34,208 nucleotides of DNA from Oscillospiraceae bacterium (lineage in GTDB: Bacteria; Bacillota; Clostridia; Oscillospirales; Ruminococcaceae): positions 1 to 34,208 of the forward strand of contig JAFTQJ010000018.1 in NCBI GenBank assembly GCA_017462785.1, in the 5' to 3' direction. The position numbers were made by a program, and so were the translations under genes. The notes beneath the pieces are model-generated. The model did no database searches. It was given only the letters and a program-made list of their open reading frames with translations, and was not told where the DNA came from. This document shows positions 23,801 to 31,041 of this stretch, in pieces; within the stretch, counting starts at the first letter, position 1; each line of letters starts with the position of its first letter.

Positions 23801-23904
23801 GGCATTGCTGCAAAGGCTGTCAGTGCCAGTGCAGAAGCGGTCACGCCGCTGACAAACCGCTTCAAGCGGCTTTTGGTTTTGCTTGCTTTCTGAAACAGAT
23901 TCAT
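20845..23904 (-). pseudogene. CE12-CBM13-dockerin-CBM35-CE12 acetyl esterase with in-frame TAG
   Basis: The frame spans 1019 codons, interrupted only by TAG at 23293-23295 (codon 204). Before it lie a signal peptide, a beta domain (ANWKFDLGGAGTASGYTG...) and the first GDSL block, WLCGDSTVANYYN. The same frame resumes PDTSQHGWGQYLENYI and finishes CE12 domain 1 (ISIGINDTN, NDDLHQSKLGA). CBM13 follows (about 388-531), then a Pro/Thr/Glu linker, an internal dockerin (GDFNKDGRVDAFDVAMLKKYL, about 568-630), a CBM35-like module (about 633-775) and CE12 domain 2 (FILGDSTVQSY, FAINDSG, DGTHFCETGA). This module order is known in R. flavefaciens. It would remove acetyl groups from xylan or pectin. Apart from the stop it shows no decay. 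The start is ATG 23904 after AGGGGGAA. Confidence 0.88.
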
Positions 23905-23968
23905 TGCAATTCCCCCTTGTGAAAATGAATTTTTTGTAAATGACAAAACGATACTTCTTCTTTCATAT

Positions 23969-23997
23969 ATTATACATGATTCGGAAGAAAAAAGCAA
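23969..23997 (-). promoter_or_regulatory. Promoter of the esterase gene
   Basis: On the minus strand TTGCTT (23997-23992), 17 bases and TATAAT (23974-23969). An intact promoter argues that the gene is still transcribed despite its internal stop. Confidence 0.75.
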
Positions 23998-24139
23998 TTG
24001 CATTTTCGGGTGGTTTTGTTGCATTTCTGTTCATATTCCGCTGAGAGCTGCTGTTTTGAAGCTCCGTTCCGTGATGGACGGGCAGATCTGCATGGAAGAA
24101 TTTGCCTTTCGTCTTTTTGGAGAATTTTCCTGACGGTAT

Positions 24140-24170
24140 TGCAAAAAAATCAGGGATCGTGTATAATAGA
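24140..24170 (+). promoter_or_regulatory. Promoter upstream of the 31-codon ORF
   Basis: TTGCAA, a 17-base spacer (AAAAATCAGGGATCGTG) and TATAAT lie shortly before the ribosome binding site of the small ORF. Confidence 0.65.
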
Positions 24171-24200
24171 AGTATACCTGATGTAAAGGAGAGGAAGCCG

Positions 24201-24296
24201 ATGCTGATCGATGTTTCACAGGGAGCTTTTCCTGCTGCATTCCCGTCTTTTCGTCACCCTGCCCAACATACTCCGGAATTGAAAGAAAAAAAGTGA
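24201..24296 (+). CDS. Small ORF, 31 residues, unknown
   Basis: The ORF MLIDVSQGAFPAAFPSFRHP... ends in a charged tail, ELKEKK, and a TGA. It has a consensus promoter upstream and AAAGGAGAGG seven to ten bases before the ATG, better signals than chance ORFs here. It lies ahead of the VTC operon promoter. There is no membrane segment or recognisable domain. It might be a real microprotein, a leader peptide or a remnant. Conservation in related genomes would decide. Confidence 0.4.
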   Translation: MLIDVSQGAFPAAFPSFRHPAQHTPELKEKK

Positions 24297-24310
24297 ATAT
24301 TCAATAAAGC

Positions 24311-24343
24311 TTTAAGTTTATTTTAAGATACAAGCCGTATAAT
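24311..24343 (+). promoter_or_regulatory. VTC operon promoter with response-regulator-type direct repeats
   Basis: Two TTTAAG hexamers (24311-24316 and 24322-24327) lie 11 bases apart, one helical turn, and end ten bases before TATAAT (24338-24343). There is no good -35 box. Direct repeats replacing the -35 are typical of promoters activated by PhoB/OmpR-type regulators. Confidence 0.55.
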
Positions 24344-24474
24344 GTGATTGTAAGATACAGAGAAACGTATGGGAACGCTGGACTGCGGAGAAACGTGCAT
24401 GATTCCGCAAACAGCAGAAATTCATTACAGAAAGGAGCGGCAGACATCCGGCTGGGAGCCGGAATGTCAAAGGT

Positions 24475-25245
24475 ATGGCAATCAGTACATTTCAGAGAAA
24501 GGAAATCAAATTCCTGCTTACACTCGAACAGTATGAGGCACTGCTCGAGGAAATCCACAAGTATATGGATCCGGACAAGTACTGTGTCGGCGGAAAAGAC
24601 TATGGTATCTACAATATCTATTATGATACGCCGGACGATTTTCTGATCCGTGAGTCCATCGCAAAGCCCTATTACAAGGAGAAGATCAGACTCCGCAGCT
24701 ATTATTCCCCTGCATCCCCCGATGACAAGGTATTCCTTGAGATCAAGAAAAAGGTCGGCGGCATCGTGACCAAACGCCGTGTGACCATGACGCTTGCAGA
24801 AGCGGATGCATACATGCTTCAGCGGAAAAAGCCCGTGGACACGAGCAAATACCTCCAGAAGCAGATCTTCGGCGAGCTGGATGTATTCCTGAACAATTAC
24901 CCCGTTATCCCCAAGCAGTACATCAGCTACCAGCGTTCTGCATTCTTCGGCAAGGACGATCACGATTTCCGTCTGACCTTCGACCGTCAGATCACCGAAC
25001 GCAGATATGATCTTTCCCTGTCCATGCCCAGCTACGGTGCACAGATCATTGCTCCCAATCACCGCCTGATGGAGGTCAAGATCGCCGGTGCAATGCCCCT
25101 CTGGCTTTCCAGAAAGCTTGCCGAGCTGCAGATCTACAAAATCAGCTTTTCCAAGTACGGCAAGGCTTACCAGAGATATGTCCGCAATCAGCTCTACAAT
25201 GAAAGAGTACTGAACGAAAAGAAAGGAAGTATGTTACATGTTTGA
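24475..25245 (+). CDS. VTC-domain protein (polyphosphate polymerase family)
   Basis: 256 residues, one VTC domain. Basic and acidic tunnel residues expected in the family are visible: FQRKEIKFLL, YYKEKIRLRSY, FLEIKKKVGGIVTKRRV, FRLTFDRQI and LMEVKIAG. In yeast VTC the domain makes polyphosphate from ATP; the substrate of bacterial homologues beside DUF4956 is not firmly known. The ATG at 24475 has a weak ribosome binding site; a better AAAGGAG lies 37 bases upstream, separated by a 7-bp hairpin at 24447-24463. It overlaps the DUF4956 gene by eight bases. Confidence 0.9.
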   Translation: MAISTFQRKEIKFLLTLEQYEALLEEIHKYMDPDKYCVGGKDYGIYNIYYDTPDDFLIRESIAKPYYKEKIRLRSYYSPASPDDKVFLEIKKKVGGIVTKRRVTMTLAEADAYMLQRKKPVDTSKYLQKQIFGELDVFLNNYPVIPKQYISYQRSAFFGKDDHDFRLTFDRQITERRYDLSLSMPSYGAQIIAPNHRLMEVKIAGAMPLWLSRKLAELQIYKISFSKYGKAYQRYVRNQLYNERVLNEKKGSMLHV

Positions 25246-25939
25246 TTCCATCCTTACTTATGATGCGGTGACTGGTTCCGTTGTGAACCTGACCGTTATG
25301 CAGTTCGTCATCTGCATTCTTTCCTCCCTCGTGATCGGCTTCGGCATCAGTCTGCTCTACCTCATCACCCACCGCAAGGAGGGCTTCGCACAGAGCTATG
25401 CACTCACCGTGATCATGCTCTCTCCCATCGTTGCCATCCTCCTCATGCTCATCAGCACGACCGCCGGCGGTCTGGCACTCGCTGGCGTATTCACCCTCTG
25501 CCGCTTCAGAAGCATTCCGGCAGACCCCAAGGATGTCAGCTATGTATTCCTCTCCATGGCAAGCGGTGTCATCTGCGGCAAGGGCTATATTGCGATCGCA
25601 TTCATTTTCTTCATCCTGCTCGCTGCTGTGATGTATGTACTCCACATCACCAACTATGCAGCACCCAAGGCAAGTGACATGACCCTGAAGATCTCCATTC
25701 CTGAGAACCTCAACTATGAAGGCCTGTTCGATGCCGTACTGAACAAGTACACCACCAGCTGGAAGCTTCGCAGAGTCAAGACCACCAACTTCGGCTCCAT
25801 GTTCGACTGCATCTACAGCATTCAGCTGCCGGATAATGTGGAACAGAAGAAGTTCCTCGATGAGCTGCGAACCCTCAACGGCAACATGACCATTACCCTG
25901 ACCCTGTTCCGCTACGAGGATAAGCTCTACGAAAAGTAA
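25238..25939 (+). CDS. DUF4956 membrane protein
   Basis: 233 residues. Three to four membrane segments lie in the first 140 residues (MQFVICILSSLVIGFGISLLY; SYALTVIMLSPIVAILLMLI; GYIAIAFIFFILLAAVMYVL), with the conserved GVFTLCRFRSIPADPKDVSYVF between them. The C-terminal 90 residues form a soluble alpha/beta domain (MTLKISIPENLNYEGLFDAVL). DUF4956 proteins almost always sit beside VTC-domain genes and may form a membrane partner for the polymer product. The function is unproven. The start overlaps the VTC gene by eight bases after AAGGAA. Confidence 0.92.
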   Translation: MFDSILTYDAVTGSVVNLTVMQFVICILSSLVIGFGISLLYLITHRKEGFAQSYALTVIMLSPIVAILLMLISTTAGGLALAGVFTLCRFRSIPADPKDVSYVFLSMASGVICGKGYIAIAFIFFILLAAVMYVLHITNYAAPKASDMTLKISIPENLNYEGLFDAVLNKYTTSWKLRRVKTTNFGSMFDCIYSIQLPDNVEQKKFLDELRTLNGNMTITLTLFRYEDKLYEK

Positions 25940-25951
25940 GATGACCTTCAT

Positions 25952-25983
25952 AAGACCGGATGGTGATCCGTCCGGTCTTTTTG
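25952..25983 (+). terminator. Intrinsic terminator after DUF4956, possibly partial
   Basis: AAGACCGGA and TCCGGTCTT form a 9-bp stem followed by TTTTT. It lies between DUF4956 and the lipoprotein gene, 29 bases before the latter's ATG, so the lipoprotein is probably made at a lower level by read-through. Confidence 0.8.
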
Positions 25984-26011
25984 TGATACCTCCCCAGAAA
26001 GGAAGATGATT

Positions 26012-27475
26012 ATGAAATATGCAAGGAACTGGCTCGATCTGCTTCTGGTACTGGCACTGACGGGCAGCATGGCAGGCTGCGGCAGCAAACAGGAGGAGCT
26101 GGCAGGCGATACCGAAACCACCGCAGCAGTGCAGGAAGAAGAGGAGGACGATGCAAGCCCCGAGGATTACCTCAAAGAAACCGATGACCCCGATGATGAT
26201 AAGCCCATTGATCTGGAAAATCTTGTGATCGGCACACAGGCAACCGCACCGGCGGCAGCATCGACCGCAGAATCCGCCGCAACAGTCCAGACCACGGCAT
26301 CCTCTGCCGCATCCGGACAGACCTCGGCTGCATCCTCCGCTGCCGCACAGCAGACCGATGCTCCCGAACAGCAGGCGGCTGTCAAGCCGTCTGATACACA
26401 GGCAGCACAGTCCTCCGCACAGCCGGCAGCAACACAAGCCGCACAGACTGTGACCCAAACCACCGCACAGGCAGCAACTCAGGCACCCACCCAGCCCCCG
26501 ACCGAACCGCCCACGGAGCCTCCCACAGAGCCTCCGACGGAAGCTCCCACCGAGCCGATCGACCCCGAGGATGTGGTGATGGCGGTCATTGACCTGAACA
26601 AGATGGGCATTGACGGCTCCGGTGCGGCTGTCAACGGCAATGTCATCACCATCACGCAGGCGGGTACTTATATCGTCAGCGGTTATCTGGGTGACGGCAT
26701 GATCGAGGTCAGCACGACCGAGAAGGTCAAGCTCAAGCTCAACGGTGTGGACATCACCAATTCCACCGGTCCGGCGGTGCTGGTAACGGATGCCAAGCGG
26801 CTGACCATGACGCTGATCGAGGGCACAGTCAACTCCCTCACGGGCGGCAGTGCTGCCCATGACGGTGCGATTTTCTCCAATGATACGCTGGAGATCAAGG
26901 GAGCCGGAACGCTCTATGTCAACGGCACTGTGGAGCACGGCATTTCGAGCGATGATGATATTGTGGTAAAGAACGGCGATATTTATGTGAATGCAGTCAA
27001 GACCGGCATGATGGCGAATGACGACATCACCGTCAGCGGCGGCACCCTCCATGTGACGGGCAGCACCAACGGCATGAAGTCCAAGGGCACCATGCACATT
27101 GCCGGCGGCAGTCTCTGGGTAACGGGCGGACCGAAGGAAACGAAAAGCGGTCTGTACTCTGCAACGACCTTTACCGTAACGGGCGGTGATATCTATGTGA
27201 TCGGCTGTGATGCGTCCGCACCGGATGCAGCGACTTCGACCCAGTGTGCACTTGCGGTGAAGTTCGTGCCCTCTCTCGCAGGCGGCAGCAGTGCATGCAT
27301 CAGCAGCGGCGGCGTTGCCCTCTTTGATGCCTACTCCGACATGGCATACAACACCGTTTTCATCTGTTCCCCCGACATCTGGGACGGCATGGAATTCAAC
27401 GTATCCGCCAATGGCGTGGATTACGGCGTATTCAATACCGCCGGTATGATGACAAATGTAACAGCAGGATCTTAA
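26012..27475 (+). CDS. Surface lipoprotein with Cthe_2159-type carbohydrate-binding beta-helix
   Basis: 487 residues. A lipoprotein signal with Cys near position 22 (LTGSMAGCGS) is followed by an acidic patch and about 130 residues of Ala/Gln/Thr/Pro-rich tether (PPTEPPTEPPTEAPTEP). The C-terminal 290 residues are a parallel beta-helix of the Cthe_2159 (carbohydrate-binding, PF14262) type, with repeats such as DGAIFSNDTLEIKGAGTLYV, HGISSDDDIVVKNGDIYV and MMANDDITVSGGTLHV, rich in Asp that may bind Ca2+. Cthe_2159 of Clostridium thermocellum binds cellulose and pectin-type polymers. I use ATG 26012, seven bases after AAGGAA. It completes the VTC-DUF4956 operon. Confidence 0.87.
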   Translation: MKYARNWLDLLLVLALTGSMAGCGSKQEELAGDTETTAAVQEEEEDDASPEDYLKETDDPDDDKPIDLENLVIGTQATAPAAASTAESAATVQTTASSAASGQTSAASSAAAQQTDAPEQQAAVKPSDTQAAQSSAQPAATQAAQTVTQTTAQAATQAPTQPPTEPPTEPPTEPPTEAPTEPIDPEDVVMAVIDLNKMGIDGSGAAVNGNVITITQAGTYIVSGYLGDGMIEVSTTEKVKLKLNGVDITNSTGPAVLVTDAKRLTMTLIEGTVNSLTGGSAAHDGAIFSNDTLEIKGAGTLYVNGTVEHGISSDDDIVVKNGDIYVNAVKTGMMANDDITVSGGTLHVTGSTNGMKSKGTMHIAGGSLWVTGGPKETKSGLYSATTFTVTGGDIYVIGCDASAPDAATSTQCALAVKFVPSLAGGSSACISSGGVALFDAYSDMAYNTVFICSPDIWDGMEFNVSANGVDYGVFNTAGMMTNVTAGS

Positions 27476-27495
27476 AGAAAGAGGATCATTTGACA

Positions 27496-27518
27496 GAGCC
27501 GGTGCACTGCACCGGCTC
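27496..27518 (+). terminator. GC-rich hairpin after the VTC operon
   Basis: GAGCCGGTGCA-C-TGCACCGGCTC is a perfect 23-base palindrome 21 bases past the stop codon. No clean T-run follows, so termination would be imperfect. Confidence 0.55.
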
Positions 27519-27590
27519 AGCTTGTAGAAAAAGCCCTTTTCTCAGGGTTGGGATGGGGGCGGTTTTGGAGTGCTGACCCAAGAAAAAAGT
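27516..27590. mobile_element. Dispersed repeat, copy B (internally deleted)
   Basis: It opens CTCAGCTTGTAGAAAAAG, matching the terminal repeat of copy A, then jumps to GGGTTGGGATGGGGGC and ends TGACCCAAGAAAAAAG, matching the inner right part of copy A. The left hairpins are missing. Confidence 0.55.
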
Positions 27591-27704
27591 ATCTGTATTG
27601 AATTGACGGCGTAATCATTATTTTCCCAATGAACAAATATGTTCTAAATGTGTATTTGTTTCTAAAATCTTGCTTTTCATATTGCGTTCACAAAAATTTA
27701 CACG

Positions 27705-27725
27705 TTTTCGTAAAAATTACGAAAA
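27705..27725. promoter_or_regulatory. Perfect inverted repeat in AT-rich region
   Basis: TTTTCGTAA-AAA-TTACGAAAA, with 9-base arms. It is not followed by a T-run on the plus strand, so it is more likely a protein-binding site or part of the start region for the RNA candidate that follows. Confidence 0.4.
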
Positions 27726-27779
27726 AAGACAAAAAATCAGATACAAAAATATAGTTTTCAAGATGATTGTGTATTGAAA

Positions 27780-28079
27780 GAGAGGGGAAAATCAGGTAAA
27801 ATATAAAAAACAGCAAAACACTGATCCGAAACGTGCGAAGATCTCCACGGAGCATCCCCCTCTCATAGTTCCGTCGAGCTTCTCGGATAAAGAATTGTTG
27901 TTGAAAAATTAAATCTTTTAACTAAGCGCAGTGGGAGTCAGATCCCAGTTGAAACGATTTGATTTTTCAAAGTAACAGCTTTCAGTGCAGATGAGATATT
28001 CTCATAAAATTAAGCTGTACATTTTTTTACCTTCCTCTTTATGAAAACTTCCGACATTCTGGTCGGGAGTTTTTATTTT
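27780..28079 (+). ncRNA. Candidate structured noncoding RNA, about 300 bases
   Basis: No ORF of note covers this stretch, yet complementary segments abound. GAGAGGGG (27780-27787) pairs with CCCCTCTC (27857-27864). ATCAG (27791-27795) pairs with CTGAT (27821-27825). ACGGA (27847-27851) pairs with TCCGT (27870-27874), crossing the first helix as a pseudoknot. CGAG-CTT-CTCG is at 27875-27885. A 15-bp helix joins 27901-27915 to 27956-27970 with one G-U and encloses TGGGA/TCCCA. ACAGCTT (27975-27981) pairs with AAGCTGT (28012-28018) around ATGAG/CTCAT. An intrinsic terminator closes it. It matches no RNA class I recognise. No convincing promoter is seen. Confidence 0.55.
28046..28079 (+). terminator. 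Intrinsic terminator of the RNA candidate
   Basis: AACTTCCGAC (28046-28055) pairs with GTCGGGAGTT (28062-28071), ten pairs with one G-U, followed by TTTTATTTT. No plus-strand gene ends within 550 bases upstream, so it implies an unannotated transcript. Confidence 0.82.
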
Positions 28080-28108
28080 ACGGGGAAGTTTTTGCAGGCA
28101 GATAGATG

Positions 28109-28141
28109 AAAAGGACAGTGCACAAACGGCACTGTCCTTTT
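28109..28141 (-). terminator. Intrinsic terminator of the large LRR-dockerin gene
   Basis: AAAAGGACAGTGC and GCACTGTCCTTTT form a 13-bp stem with a 7-base loop, 20 bases beyond the stop codon at 28162-28164. It could work in both directions. Confidence 0.85.
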
Positions 28142-28161
28142 CGTTTGGAAGGGAATCAATC

Positions 28162-30678
28162 TTACTTGTTGGCAATGTAGTCCTCAATGGAATCCGTGCC
28201 GCCGGTGCCGGTGTAGGCTGCGTACTGGAGGATGAGTGCTGCATCGGATGCGTCGAATTTGCCGTCGCCGTTGACATCGGAGCTTGCCTCCTGTGCGGCA
28301 TTCAGTCCGCTTTCGCCGCTGACACCTGCTGCTGCGGCTGCCTGCAGGAGCGTTGCCGCATCGCTTGCGTCAATGCCGCCGCTGCCGTCCACGTCACCTG
28401 TTGTGACGGGGGCACTTGTGCTGTCATTGCCGATGCAGTTGATGACTGCATTCAGCAGCTCTCTGTTCTCATCACGGATCAGGATCTCGTTCCACATTTC
28501 CTCCGTACCTGCATAAATGACCGTTTCAAGGGAAGTACAGCCGTAGAATGCACCCCAGCCGATGGAGCTTGTGGAAGCCGGCAGATACACTTCGGTCAGT
28601 GCGGAGCAGTTAGAGAAAGCATAATCATTCACATTGCTCACGCCTTCGGGAATGCTCACGGATGTCAGGCTGCTGCATCTGTTGAATGCACCGTGCATGA
28701 GGTTCACCAGAGTGGAGGGAAGTGTGACGGATTCGAGATTGATGCAGCCCTCGAACGCTGCATCGGAGATCATTGTCAAGCCCTCGGGGAGGATGACCTC
28801 TGTGATGCCTTCAAAGTTTTCAAATACACCGCCGCCGATGCTCTTGACATTGTCCGGAATGGTCACAGTACCGCTGACTGTGTACGGGCAGTAAACGAGT
28901 GTATTGTCCTTGTGGGTGATGATCATATTGTCCTCGGTGTAGAAATAGGTGTTCCCCTCTGCAATGGTGATCTCCTCCATGCTGGTGCAGTCGGTGAATA
29001 CACCGGAACGGATGGACTGGAGGCTCGCAGGAATGTGTACTGCGGTCAGTGCGGTGCAGTGTTCAAAAGCATGGTCCATGATGGTGATCATTGTCTCGGG
29101 GAGGGTGATCTCTGTGATGCCCTTGCAGTCACTGAATGCATACTGGTCAATGACGACAGTGCCGTCCGGAACGGTGTACGCACCCTGTCTGCCGCTGGGG
29201 TAGGTCACCAGCGTTCTGCCGTCCTTTTCAAAGACAACGCCGTCAATGCTCTTGTATCCTATGTTCTGTTCGTCCACGTTGATGGCGGTCAGGTTCTTGC
29301 CGGAAAAGGCTCTCGCATTCAGGTGGGTGACGGATCTCGGCAGATCCACCGTTGTCAGGCTGTCGCAGTCCTTGAATGCAAATTCATTGATGACCTTGAC
29401 ATTGTCCGGAATGATAATGGATTCCAGTGCAGTACAGCCGCCGAAAGCATCGTGGGAAATGTATTGCAGTGTTTCCGGCAGTTCGATGGAACGCAGACTG
29501 CTGCAACCGCTGAAGGCACCATTGCCGATCGTTTTCAGGTGTTCCGGAAGCGTCACATTGGTCAGGTTCTTACAGCTTGAGAAAAGACTGTTGTTAATGA
29601 CAGTGATGCCGCTGCCGAGCTTGACATCCGTCAGTGCCTGACAATGCGTGAAGGCATATTCGTGCAGTGACTCGACAGAATCGGGGATCTCAATGGAGGT
29701 CAGGGCGGAGCAGCTATAAAACGCAGCCCTCTCAATGCTTTCGAGGGTATCCGGCAGGGTCACGGTTTTGAGTGTCTCACAGCCTGCAAATGCAGTAGTA
29801 GCAATGGACTTGACCGGCAGCCCTTCGATCGCAGCAGGAATGTCGGCGGATGTGATGCCCTCGTCCGCACCGGTGATCTGGATATAGCCGCCGAAGCTCT
29901 GGTAATGCAGACCGTTGTAAACGCCCTCGGAGATGATGGTGCAATGTACGTCCGCTGTCAGAAGGATGGTGTTGTTGCTGTCGATTGCGATGGTATCCCA
30001 GCCGGATTCACTGCCGCCATAGTAAACATCATGGACAGCGGAGCCGTTGAATGCACCGAAGCCGATGGAGGTCATGGTGCTGGGGATGGTGACGGAGGTC
30101 AGATCACTGCAATTCACGAATGCCTCCGGCTGGATCGCAGTCACACCCTCCTCAATTACCACGCTTTGCAGATCAATGCAGCCTGCAAAACACATGTAGG
30201 GGATGCTTTCAACTGCACCGGGGATCACCAGTGTGGTCAGACCGGAGCAGTTCATAAACGCACCATTGCCGAGCGTGATGTGAAGCCCCTGAATGTCGAT
30301 CACGGACAGACCGCTGCATCCGTAGAATGCATATTCACCGATGCTCTGGATGCCGGCATGGATGGTCACGGAGTTGATCCACATGCATTCATAGAATGCC
30401 CGATCCTCGATCGCAGTCACTGCCACGCCGTCGATCTCAGCCGGAATTACAATATCGGGTGTGGCAACCTCCAATACCCCGGAAACACCTGCGATGGTGA
30501 CGAAGTTTCCATAATTCCGATAGATCAGACCGTTATAAACGCCCTCGGTGTAGGTGGTGTCCTCTGCGGATGCAGTGAGCATGGACACCGTGCGGACGGA
30601 GGAGATGGGAGCTGTATTTGCTCCGAACATCATAACTGCTGCTGCGGCAAACGCCAGAATACGTCTGTAGTTTTTCAT
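28162..30678 (-). CDS. Large secreted BspA-type leucine-rich-repeat protein with dockerin
   Basis: 838 residues. A long signal peptide (MKNYRRILAFAAAAVMMFGANTAPISS..., cleavage probably near ASA at about 38) is followed by some two dozen LRR_5 repeats of about 23 residues with the pattern I-x-x-x-A-F-x-x-C-x-x-L-x-x-I/V-x-I/L-P. Variants such as YNGLIYRNYGNFVTIAG and YNGLHYQSFGGYIQITG mark the starts of two superunits. The C-terminal dockerin is GDVDGSGGIDASDAATLLQAAA and SDVNGDGKFDASDAALILQYAA, of a different flavour from the DAFDxxxLKK dockerins elsewhere in the window. It is probably a binding or scaffolding surface protein. GGAAGGAA lies five bases before the start. The promoter is not seen; the 5' side carries repeat copy C. 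Confidence 0.9.
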   Translation of the reverse strand: MKNYRRILAFAAAAVMMFGANTAPISSVRTVSMLTASAEDTTYTEGVYNGLIYRNYGNFVTIAGVSGVLEVATPDIVIPAEIDGVAVTAIEDRAFYECMWINSVTIHAGIQSIGEYAFYGCSGLSVIDIQGLHITLGNGAFMNCSGLTTLVIPGAVESIPYMCFAGCIDLQSVVIEEGVTAIQPEAFVNCSDLTSVTIPSTMTSIGFGAFNGSAVHDVYYGGSESGWDTIAIDSNNTILLTADVHCTIISEGVYNGLHYQSFGGYIQITGADEGITSADIPAAIEGLPVKSIATTAFAGCETLKTVTLPDTLESIERAAFYSCSALTSIEIPDSVESLHEYAFTHCQALTDVKLGSGITVINNSLFSSCKNLTNVTLPEHLKTIGNGAFSGCSSLRSIELPETLQYISHDAFGGCTALESIIIPDNVKVINEFAFKDCDSLTTVDLPRSVTHLNARAFSGKNLTAINVDEQNIGYKSIDGVVFEKDGRTLVTYPSGRQGAYTVPDGTVVIDQYAFSDCKGITEITLPETMITIMDHAFEHCTALTAVHIPASLQSIRSGVFTDCTSMEEITIAEGNTYFYTEDNMIITHKDNTLVYCPYTVSGTVTIPDNVKSIGGGVFENFEGITEVILPEGLTMISDAAFEGCINLESVTLPSTLVNLMHGAFNRCSSLTSVSIPEGVSNVNDYAFSNCSALTEVYLPASTSSIGWGAFYGCTSLETVIYAGTEEMWNEILIRDENRELLNAVINCIGNDSTSAPVTTGDVDGSGGIDASDAATLLQAAAAAGVSGESGLNAAQEASSDVNGDGKFDASDAALILQYAAYTGTGGTDSIEDYIANK

Positions 30679-30739
30679 ATTGATTCCTTCCTTTCTTCTT
30701 CCGCTGTTCTGCGGTGGTAAGCAATGGCAGTAATTTGAA

Positions 30740-30863
30740 TGGGTTCAAAGGGCGGCAGCCCTTGCCGGTGCCGGTGCGGAGCACCGGCTTCATTCTTCCC
30801 CTCCCCTCTGGGGAGGGGGCAGGGGTGGGGGCAATCTTTGCACGACTTTTGAAAAGCGGCTGA
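30740..30863. mobile_element. Dispersed repeat, copy C
   Basis: GGGTTCAAAGGGC...GCCCTTG, GGTGCGGAGCACC, CCCCTCCCCTCTGGGGAGGG and GGGGTGGGGGCAATCTTTG follow the same order as in copy A, and the right end GACTTTTGAAAAGCGGCTGA resembles the terminal repeat of A. The left terminal repeat is not visible. It lies just upstream of the large LRR gene. The rest of the gap, 30864-31041, shows nothing I can name. Confidence 0.6.
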
Positions 30864-31041
30864 CATTGCAATGTAGGGGATGGTGGATAATTTCAGAACA
30901 TGTTCTCTTTTCGGTCAGTTGTTCACTGCCTTTTGCTTATTAAACAACGCTCGGCGGAAAAGATTGGAGGAATTTCAGAAATATTTTTGCATTTGTTATA
31001 GTGCACAAAAAACGGATTCCATTTTGTACATTTCTGTGAAA

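Noticed and set aside
25142-27097. 651-residue minus-strand ORF opposite DUF4956 and the lipoprotein
   Set aside because: The Cys/Gly-rich stretch is the complement of the Ala/Gln/Thr-rich tether; the sense strand has the real genes with proper starts.
31004-31032. Terminator after the GHL10 gene
   Set aside because: The complementary arms around GGATTCC are too imperfect to support a call.
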